From Mytilisepta virgata (Eukaryota > Mollusca > Bivalvia > Mytilida > Mytilidae): a stretch of DNA of 64,000 nucleotides. Made by a program: the position numbers and the translations under genes. Under the pieces are notes generated by a model. It saw only the letters and a program-made list of their open reading frames with translations. It ran no database searches and was not told the origin of the DNA. This document shows, in pieces, positions 35,539 through 47,100 of the stretch; position 1 is the stretch's first letter; the number at the start of each line of letters is the position of its first letter. Location: the NCBI GenBank assembly GCA_028015205.1, contig CM051517.1:11952501-12016500 (forward strand). Direction: 5' to 3'.

Positions 35539-38120
35539 AAATTTACTTTTTTGTGATAATGTTGTCATTTGTTCAAAAGAAGTTAAAAAAATAATTAAAA
35601 TTATGCATATTGTTTTATAAAATTGTTGGTGCTTTTATTTGTTAATTTATCAGTGAGTTTGATGTTTATAAAAGAAGAAATACATGTTTACAGGCATTTT
35701 GAGGACAGAAGGATATATATCAGTAACCTTTGATAAAGTAGGTTCTGGATTATAACTTCTTTAGTTTAAGATATATGTGTTGATTCACAATAAGGATGGA
35801 ATATAAAGTCTGATATTGGTGGAAGTGCAAGATTGAGAGATCTCAGAGGATTACATTTCAATTGTTCTCTGATGAGTCTTTGCTGAATCAGAGACAACAG
35901 AGGTTTTACCAAGGGTCTCTAAGATTTTTATTTGTTGATTCTTTTTCTTACCCCCACTGCTTAAAATACAATAAAATTCACATTAGAGATTTTTTATGAC
36001 ATAGTTTTGTTGATTCCTTCCCTATTAATAACATCATAGTAAATGAAAATGCATTTGCTTGAAGGTGAAGTGAAATAAAAAGTTTATTGCAGACTTTTTC
36101 ATTTATATTTGGAAGAATGGATATAGAGCGAAATGCCAGGAACACAACATAACGTCTCTGAATTGAAAAGTCCAAAAATAGACATCTAGTGATCTTCAAC
36201 AAGTGGAAAACCCCTCACCATGTGGCAAGCACTAAATGGACCCTACAATATAACCAAAAATATAAATGAGTGGAAACAACACTACATCAAGTAATCAAAT
36301 AAGATTGAGAAACAAAAGAATTTAAACAGATGATACAATATTCCTGACTGCAAAGATGCAGATAATATGCAGTGGGGTTAAACTAGTTTTGATTCAAACC
36401 CAATTATGGTAAAATAAAAACAAATAGTCAACTGTATCCAATCCAATGGAAAAATATCTTGACATTAAGGTACAGCAACAAGAATGATAAACAATGTATT
36501 AACAAAGGGCCATGTGAGCTATTGCCATTTTTTGGCACTTGTCAACATCCTTAAAAGATCTCTAAAACCACTGAGCCAATTTAAACCAAATTTTGACGGT
36601 ATGGGCCTAAGGTATTCCACTTATAAAATTATATCTTTGATTACCCTGATTACCATAGCGAAACAAGTTTAACATAGGATTCTATTGAAGATCTTATTTC
36701 AAACCCTGAGCCTATTGGAACCAAACTTAGCAGAAATGGGCCTTGGATGGTCCTGTCTCAAAATATATTTATTGACAAGGACTGTTACCAAGATGGCTGC
36801 CACAACGGATCTTGCTTAACATACAACCCTTTGAGTAAATTCACTTTGAGGTCGTCTTGTCTGAAACTAATGAGCTAATTGGAACTGAAGTTGGCAACAA
36901 TAGTCTTTAGGTTGAATTGTCCTCTATCAAAACATTGATTATCAATCTAGATGATTGCTATAGCCAACTTAGTTTAACATAGGACCTTGCTGGAAAATTT
37001 ACTTCAACATCTTGTCTGATGAGCCTTAACAGCAATCATCCTCAGGTGGTACTTTCTCGTTCAAAGTTATCTTCAATGAAGGGGACCAACAACCAAGATG
37101 GCTGCAAAGCTGACCTTGATTTAACACTGAACCCTATTGGAAAATTCAGTTAAAAGATCTCATCTGAAAGTACTTGGCCATTTGGGCACAACGTTGACAG
37201 CAATAGTCTCTAATTTAAGAGGACCATTTTGAAAAGTATCAGTTAACACCATCCACCAACCAATTGATGTCTACTATAACCATACATTTAATTTGCATCT
37301 GTGATACCAGCAATTAATATATTAATACAAGTCAGGCATTTGGTCTATATTTAAGAAAAATTAATTCTATGCATGTAAAGATTATCTTGAATTAAAAGTA
37401 GGTCTTTCTGTATTGTATTTTACATATGTCTAAGAACACACTCCAGTAACTATAGGGAATAGGTTTGTCAAGAATTGTGTATTTAATAAAAGATCCATCA
37501 AGGTGATCCAGGGCAAAGTAGACCGTCTAGATATCAATAAGTTCTACTTAAAACCATTTAAAGATTGACCGTAATTAGCGGGTTATTTCAAAGTTTGCAC
37601 CATGTGCATTGAGGTTATTTCGAAAAGACTGAAAACAAAATTACAGTCAATCCTTATAATTTAATTCCAATGGTTGTTTTGACATCTAAAACGTTGGGAT
37701 TCCCTTTAATGACATCATAGTGAAAACGAAAATATAGTCTATGATATGATAGATTAAAAAAAATTGACCAATCAAATGACGCATTATATCCAATATTAAA
37801 TTATTACAGTATACATTTGAGTTTGAGCACAGTCTAATTGAAATTAGGTTCTGGCACTTGTTGTCATCTTTGAATGCAATTTCAATTACATGATAAAACA
37901 CTAAAAGATACGAGTGTTTAAAAAATGGGTACGAGTTGGCTAAGTACGACCTAGGAATGGTACGAGCTGACCCATCACTAATTACACAGGAAGTATGTAT
38001 CGCACAGGCGCTGAAGGATGTTGCCAAGAAATACAAATATGGAGGACGAGAGACAGAAGCGAAATTATTGACAGTGCAATAAATAAAGCAAAACTCAGAT
38101 AATAATCAAACATTGCAGAT
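35539..38120. other. intergenic UBL7 to WD40 gene, with decayed family B repeat
   Basis: UBL7 3' flank; no gene seen. From about 36505 to 37290 there are decayed family B units (GGGCCATGTGAGCTATTGCC, CCAAGATGGCTGCCACA, TTTAACATAGGACC). The short frames at 35978-36202 (minus), 36484-36672 and 37686-38036 (minus) show no domains. Confidence 0.55.
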
Positions 38121-41100
38121 ATGGCTATGGAAAAGCTTTATGTGATCAGGGATACCCATTCCCGACCTATCACAGCGATTGGTTACAACCCAGCTCGAAG
38201 AGAGATTGTTATGGGTTGTGAAGGTATGACCCGGCCCCGGCGAATCAGGGGCCTGGGAAATGGTTTTAGTCTATTGCATCCTCCCCACCGCCCTCCCATA
38301 TCCTCTGCCTCGTTTATCGCACATCTAGGACTGAAGTTGTCGTAATGACAAGAAAGATAAGCCCGGTCCTTGATTTGTTATTTTGAAACATGAAAAATAC
38401 CCGATAAATTCATTCAAATGTTCCATGATTGATTTTTCATTGCAAATAATATGAAACAGCTTCATCCTCGAAAGTTATTGAATGGTAAGGTTCTCATTGC
38501 TTTTCAGTATTTAGAAAAACTTTCAGAATGGCGAGAAAACGTGACAACTCCATTTACCTATTTTGATTAAGCCAAATTTAATTCCATGTGACTTCTTTCA
38601 TATTTATTTTATTTTTATTAGTGATTAATGTTTAAGGGAGATGATTTAAGTCCAAAAATAATTAATTTTGTTCGAGTTATTAATTTTTCATGCATTATCA
38701 CACCAGAAATAAAATGGCTGCAAGAGATTTCGCATGGCAGCAGCGATGTTGTTTAAACTTTTTTATTGCAAAGTACTTCAGACAGTTGAGCTCAGTTTAA
38801 CACCTCAAGTTCAAGAGTGAACTTTGATCGCTAATATATTCAGAACATATAATTTTAATGGCTTTAGTCCTAACTAATGAATCGGGAGAAGCTGGATATG
38901 AGCATAAATCAAAGAAGATCACTTTTGCAAAAAACAGAAGGGGATGTTGAGGGCAAATATTTAACAAATTGTGAATCGTTTCTATTCATATAGATTGAAA
39001 AGTCTATTGGATGCTTAGAGAAATTTTACCAATATACACTATGTATATAAATAAAAGATAAAGCAAAGAAATATGTTTCAGTTATTTTTTTAGCTTTTTT
39101 CCAAACTACCTCCACCCTTTTTTTGGGAAAATATGCGTCATTTTTAGAAAATTGGGAAATTTTTAATAATGAATTAATTGTACTAAAACTTGAATCTGAA
39201 CATAATATAATGGATAACAAGCCAAGTCGTAACAGTTTATCGATTTAAAGATCCATTCTCTCCTCTTTTAATCCCTTAAACATATGTACAAGCTCATTCA
39301 AGTTGTCATCTGTTAGAACATGCTTGAATGAGCAAATTCTCATTGTTACATCTAAGTTCAGTTGAGTTATCATCTTCCCTTTGGCTGTTAGAATGCTGAA
39401 CATCCAGGAAAGGCTTCTCTCTACTACTGCAGTTGATGATATACACATGCAGTAGTAGTACATCTTGTATACCAGGGGTAGCACTCCTTCAGCACCTCAT
39501 CCCTCATTCGTAGTATGTCGAATTGTGCAACATTTTCAATCGGAAGGAACATTTTCGGGAAGTGGAAAGAAACGGAAAAAATGACAAATTATATCTTAAC
39601 CTGCGTGTAGAAGACATCGAAAATGACGTGCGTTCCAAACACCACGTTGATTCTGATAAGTCTGTATCTCAAAAATTTCACGATATCAAAAATAACATTA
39701 AGAATATAAACACGATATTCACGTACATTTGCTACCGAGACTATCACCGATTGGGAAAATTGTACATCTTATCCGGAATAATTTTAAGCCATTTTTTGAC
39801 AAATTGGGAAACTTTCTCTAGGGGAAACAGCCAAATTTCGGAGGTAATTAAAGGCAAACAATATACAATATACATGCGTTTTATTTGCATAGTCACACCA
39901 TTATTTCAAAAGGAAGCAAAAATCGAAACTCCCCAGGAGAATGCTGTCTGCACGACATCAAGTTTTTTGTCATTTACATTTCAGGAATGTGTATACTGCA
40001 GTTAATATTGTAAGTTACAAAAAAATACACTATAGTGCAATTACTCCAACCCTATTTTTTTCAGGATGGAACAGTAAACACACAATTTTTTTGGCATGAA
40101 TAGTGCTAAATTATACTTTACCATGTTTCATATTAATACAATCTTGATAAATAGATTTGTACAAAACAAAGGAATTTCAGGTATAAAACATTACAATTGG
40201 AATTAGGTAAAATGTAGAGGTTCTAGCTCATAAATTTATACAATTGTTGCAGATTGAGAGTGTGTGCTGTCCTCTATATAGTCATTGACTTAGCTAGTTG
40301 TATGTATTAAGAAAAGAATATACAATGTTTTTTTGTCATTTTGATAACTACATGTATTATAAATTCTTTGGCAATTTCCAGATGGAGTTATTAAATGTTA
40401 TGAGTCAGAAACAGGAAAATTGTGCTCTGTACAACATGAACATAAAGGGTGGATTACAGATTTTCTTTATTGGTAAGTCAGGACTTTGGAATTTGTACTG
40501 TTTACTATGTATATAGTTATTACACATGGTTAACTTCTGATAATCTAAATGTAAGAATTTATCAACAAAAGCAATCCTATATGGTATACTGGCATATAAC
40601 TCTATGTAGGGTGATTATAGAAGTGTGTCATAAGCATGCATTCATCAGAAAGCAATTACATTGTATTTTATATGTTCTGTATTATCATCATGATCATCAT
40701 AAAGCTTTATTTATGTTTTAATTAGCTCTGGTCTTGTAGTAGAGTGCTTGCCTTGGATGTAGGAAATTGGTCCAATCTCTAGTGCCTCCAAACCAGACTT
40801 TAAAATTGGTGTTTGCTGCTTTTTAACTAAGTATGCTGCATTTAGGAGTATGAATAAAGTCTGGTCGGTGCAGTCAGAAAAAAATATGTCTGGTTGGGAT
40901 GACATGTGTTTCTGGAATTTTACCTTGTGAGCTACAGTACAGTCAGGGTCTAACTGTGATCCTTACATTTTGCAGGGAAGTGGAAACCCTGTGAAAAAAT
41001 TAAAATAATCCATTCAAAATCTAAGTTGACACCACTCAAATTGCAGGATACCCACTCAAAATTTGAGTGGACATACTGTTGACAAGCTGTATATTTGAAA

Positions 41101-44100
41101 AACAAACAATTCAAAATTAAAATATTTTCATACAAAATACATGATAAAATACACTGGTTATTAAGAAAACAGACATGTTTATTATAATCATATAATATGA
41201 TTCAATGGGTTAATCCTTTTCACAGGTTTCCACTTAAAATTGGTGGATTTGAGTGGAAACAAAAAGCAGTTTAATGGTTTCCATGGATTTGAATGGGCAA
41301 GGAAACCTAGGGAATTTGAGATGTTTCCACTGGTGGAGTGTGGAAAATCACAGTGTCACACTGACCATACTGTAGCACGTTAAAATTCCACTCACCATTT
41401 GACACCAAAATCGGCTCTTCCTGCCTTTTGACATTAAACAACAACAACAATCAATCACTACATATATTTGAGATGTTTTATTGATTTAGGAAGCAAGAAT
41501 ATTGGTAAACATGATTAAAGCTTCAAGATTTTTGCAGGTAGACTAGCAGTCACTAAAGAAAGCCGTTCACCCAGAGTGGACCATTCAGTCCCTAAAAATC
41601 CCCATTGTGAAAGAATGATATAACAATTTATACTATTGGTCATTAGATTTAAGAAAATAATTTAAATTCTAAAAATAAAATTTATGTAGACATAAAGGGA
41701 ACTAAAGCTGTATTTACATTTGTACAGGTCTCAAGCCAAACTGATGTTATCGGCTGCTAATGATGGCGATATAATAGCATGGTCTTCAGGTGGGGGTGTC
41801 TTTGACATTGTACCTGTAAGTTAATGTTATTAATAAGCTTTCTTAGAGAACAAAAAATTACTTATTTTGCATTGATTGATACAAAACATTTCAATTTAAA
41901 CACTTATTTTTGGGTTAAATACACACTGTAAACATAAATATAGATACAACATAACTGTTAATAGTTTATAATCAAATACTGTCATTTTTCAGCCAATTCA
42001 TACCTAAAAAAAATGAAGTTCAGAAATGTAAGATTAAAAGGTCAAAATTATGTGAACTTTCTTAAACTAGTATTTACATATAAATTTTTATATAAATTCA
42101 AAGAAAATATTTCAGTATTTGCTAATGAATTGTTTTAAAAATTCAAAGACAACATTTTAATGTACAAAATCTCAGATTTGTTCCATGTTTTATAGAATAT
42201 TGTTTACATGTAGATTGGTATACCAGTATATTGTATGGCTCTGAATCCCAAAAGACGACAGATTGCTTGTGGTTTTAATGGTGTTATTAGAATTTATGCT
42301 TTAGATGAAAGTAAGTAGCTACTTGCTTACATAAGTAATTATTGTAATAACATGATTAATGGTGATGATATTTCCCAGACTTTATTGACAAAACCTTGTG
42401 AATGTGTACACTTTTTAGTTTGACTCAACGAAGTTGATGGGGACTATTGGAGTACCCCCGGCATCCATGTCCATATGCGCATGCGCGTCCACAGCCAGTT
42501 CTCAGTTACTAGTTGACATAGGGTCATATTTTTCACAGGGGTCCGACTTCTGGATATTTATATATTTTTAAGCCTTGTCACAAATGTGGCCGGGGCATAT
42601 AGATTTACCCTTGTCCGTCCGTACATCCCGATTCTGGTTAAGTTTTGCATTTAGCTCCATTTCTCAGAAACCTATAGTAATATATCAATGATATTTCACC
42701 ACTACAGTCCTCTTGTATAGTATAACACAGTTCAGCAACACTTGGGTTGCTATGACCTACATTTCATGCTTCAGTGACTTTGGTTAAATTTTGCATTTAG
42801 GTTCATTTTTTTGGAACTAAGCATAGTGTATGTCGAGAAGCGCGGGATACACGACGTCGCGTTTTCCTATTGTAACCAAGGTCGACGTCAGTGCGGCGGC
42901 GTCGCCTTAGTATCTGAGTAGCAAGTAAACGTAAAGCTGTACAGCTGTGTTTTGTTCTGTCTTACATTAGAGTGTAATCCCCGACATTTATGGTGCCGTG
43001 ACCAATGGAGAAGTTAAAATCAGTTCGAACTGGAAACAGAAGTGCCGTAACTAGACTTTTTCGCAAGTTTGACGAGGCAAAGCAGAATGAAAACTACGAT
43101 CGGGAGGATTTGATGACCGCATTCGATAATCTTACAAAGAAGAAGATATTCTTGGAGAAACTTAATGAACAGATACTGGAGGAAACAGACACACAAGATG
43201 CTGAGAACGAAATAGTGGAAACAGATGAGTATTCAAATAATTTTGATACTAAGCTTAAACATTTTCGTAATTTCTTGCAAAGTACCCAAGACCCCGCACG
43301 TTCAACCACAACTCAGTCTTCTTATCAGGTGCTCAATGTAGAAAGTCCTCCTTTCATCCCCGCTAGTGTTGAAAAAGAGACCAGATTTCAAGGGACATCC
43401 TATTCCGCTCCGCCGCAAACATCTTACATTGCCTCAGAGTCACATCATGCTACTCCGCAAGTCAGCGCAAGTAATCACCGCTTACCCAAATTAACACTGC
43501 CAACATTCAACGGAAATATTCTACACTGGCAAACTTTTTGGGACTCTTACGAGTCGGCTGTACATCTTAACCCATCACTGACAAACATTGAGAAGTTTAA
43601 TTATTTGAAATCGCTACTCGAAAATGAAGCCCTGAGCACTACAGCAGGATTCGCACTCACGCATGCAAATTACTTAGAGGCCGTTAATGTACTTAACGAA
43701 CGATATGGGCAAAGTCACAAAATTACAGAAGCATACCTACAGGCACTTTTAGAGATCCCGCCGCCGAAGAACAGTCTGTCAAGTCTTAGGCCATTTTACG
43801 ATAAATGTGAAGCGTATGTTAGAGGATTGGAATCGCTTGGACAGCCCGAGAGTACATACGGTACATTACTGATTCCGATTATAATGAAGAAGTTACCGCC
43901 TAAAATTAGACAGCATCTAGCCAGAGAACATGGCCCTTCCAGCTGGAATTTAAGAGAGCTACGGAAAAGCATACTGAACGAGATACAGATCATGGAAGCC
44001 GGACAGATCACAGACCTAAATTCCTTAAATGGTGAGTTTCCTACTACTTCAACTTTTCATACAGGAGCAAAATCACAACGCAAGTATCCCACAAACAACA

Positions 44101-47100
44101 CAAACAGAAAACCATCAAGGAATATAGCTGTAAAACCATGCGTTTTTTGTAGAGAAGTGCACGCACCTACAAATTGCACCAAAGTAACAGACGCAAAAAC
44201 CCGCATGTCAATTGTTAAGCGCAGTAACTTATGTTTTAACTGCTTAGGAAATCATCATGCTAATGAATGCAAATCTAAAAACACTTGTCGCCACTGTAAC
44301 AAAAGGCACCACTCTAGTTTATGTAATGGACACGCGTCAAACAATGCCACTAGAACTACCGCATCACACAGTGAGAGTACCACAGAGAAACAGAAAACTA
44401 GCAGTAATCAAACTGAGAAGCAGAGCCCACCTGAACAACCAGCAGCCGTGATTATGGTGAGTGACAACGACATTGAAAAAGATGATGCCACAGTTCTACA
44501 CTCAACACAGAAACAGATGCGCTCAGGTGTACTGTTAAAAACCGCCGTTACCCCCGTATGGTCAGACGATACATGTACTGAGACGAATATATTGTTTGAT
44601 GAAGGCGCACAGCGATCTTTTGTAAGTAATGACCTAGCCATGAAGTTAAACTTGAAGACAGAATGCCACGAAACCATACAACTTTCTGCATTTGGAAAAG
44701 AAAGCACGAGCGCAAGAGAGCTACGTAGAGCAACTGTATACGTTGAAACCGAAAATAGACGAAAAATTCCAATAGAGGTTCTTATTGTACCTACCATAGC
44801 CGTACCGTTACAGAATCAAATACGTTATGTGAACAGGAACAGTGACTATTTGAAGGGATTAAAGTTAGCACACCCAGTTACTCAAGACGACATGTTCGAG
44901 ATTTCCCTCCTGATTGGTGCTGACTACTACTGGGAATTTGTTGAAGATAAAGTGATACGAGGAAATGGACCTACTGCAGTAAAGTCAAAGTTAGGCTACT
45001 TACTTTCAGGACCCTTACAGCCAGGCAAGGTGCGTTCGAATACGACTTCGAGTATTTTCAACATATTAGTATCCCATAAGGCAGAGGAATTTAACCTAGA
45101 AAACTTCTGGAAACTGGAATCACTGGGAATTGATGCCCCGGAAAAGCACGACAACGAGAACGAATACTTGAAAAACTATCAGGAATCATCAATTGAGTTT
45201 CAAGATAACAAATATATTGCAAAGTTACCATGGAAACCAGATTACAAGGAATTACCGTCAAATTACAGTGTTACAAAAAGGAGAACAGAAAGCGTAATTA
45301 GAAGACTACGAAAGGATCCAGACTTATTACAGAAATACGGAGATATTCTACAGGAACAGGAACGACGAGGATTTATCGAAAAGGTTGATGAATCAGAGCA
45401 GACAAGCACCAAAGTACATTATATTCCGCATCATCCCGTTGTGAAAAAGGAATCAAGTACTACACCTGTACGTATCGTATACGATTGCAGTTGTCGTATG
45501 TCGCCAGACCACTCTAGTCTTAATGACTGCCTAATAAACACACCGCCAGCTTTAAATGATCTGTCAAAAATTTTAGTGAGATTCAGACTGCATCGTTATG
45601 CTATTACTACAGACATCGAGAAAGCGTTTTTACACGTAGGATTAAGCGAGGAGGACAGGGATGTTACACGATTTCTGTGGCTTAGTGATCCATCAGACGC
45701 AGATAGTCCATTAGTTACATACAGATTCAAGGCAGTACTGTTTGGTGCGACTTGCTCGCCCTTTATTTTGAGTGCTACTTTGCTCAAGCACCTGCAACAA
45801 AATGACAGTAAAACGGCAAAATTACTAGAGCGAGATTTATATGTGGACAATATACTGACTAGCTTACAAACTGAAGAAGAAGCAGTGACGTATTTCAAAG
45901 AAGCCAGGAACTTGATGAACAAGGCAGGATTTAACCTGAGGTCTTGGACTTCAAACAGTCAGCGAGTTCGAATACTAGCAGAAGCTGAAAATGTACTGGA
46001 TACGGAGGAGTACACAAAAGTATTGGGAATGAAATGGAATAGCGAAACAGACGAACTTTCATATCAACAGAGGGAAATATCAAGTCATCTTGTTACGAAA
46101 CGTGAAATTCTGAAAAACTCATCTGCGATATATGATCCGCTTGGATTCTTAAGTCCGATTACCGTAAGAGCCAAAATGTTACTACAAGAGTTATGGCGAA
46201 GGGGGCTCGACTGGGACATACCATTGGAAGAGGAACTTAGTGAATTGTGGATTGATTTAAAAACGGATATAGAAATTGCAACACAGACAGTATTTCCGAG
46301 ATACTACTTTGCCGGGGATACGATGTCACAGGATTACAATCTACACGTATTTGTGGATGCTAGTACCAAAGCGTATGGAGCAGTTGCGTATTTAGTAAAC
46401 GGACGTGACAGCGGTTATGGCCAAGACAAGAATAGCGCCTTTAAAAGAATTTACACTACCACAATTAGAGCTGATTGCAGCTGTTATTGGAGCACGCTTA
46501 GTTAATCACCTTCAATCTACGTTGAACTGTAACACCATTACTTTATGGTCCGATAGTCAGATTGTTTTGCATTGGTTGAAATCAACAAAAACACTAAAGC
46601 GTTTTATTGCAAACCGAGTGAAAGAAATACGAGATCTGACACAATTTTGCGAATGGAAATATTGTCCAACAAACTACAACCCAGCGGATCTGTTGACTCG
46701 AGGAATTACAATTGAACAGTACAAAGCGAGTACGTTATGGAAGAAAGGACCATACTGGTTAACAGACCATTCACAATACCCAGATACGCCCCAAATCGAC
46801 AAATCTACAACATTACTATTCACAGAGGATGGAACTAACACGAGAAAGGACGATTCGATTTGTCAGACAGGAATACAGAATATAATAGATATTGAAAAGT
46901 ATTCGACTTACCGAAAATTGCTACGTATTACAGCGTATGTTCAACGATTCATAGACAATTGTAAAGCTGAAAGGAATTTGAAGAGAATTGGAAATTTGAA
47001 ACCCGCAGAATTACAGAAATCTGTCGAGATATGGATTCGGAACTGTCAAGAGAATACATTTACGGAGGAATATCAAGCACTTAAATCTAAAGCTACGATT

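Noticed and set aside
39523..40005. 160-codon plus-strand frame in WD40 intron 1
   Set aside because: It overlaps the antisense hAT fragment, has no domain, and no splice sites link it to the gene in phase.
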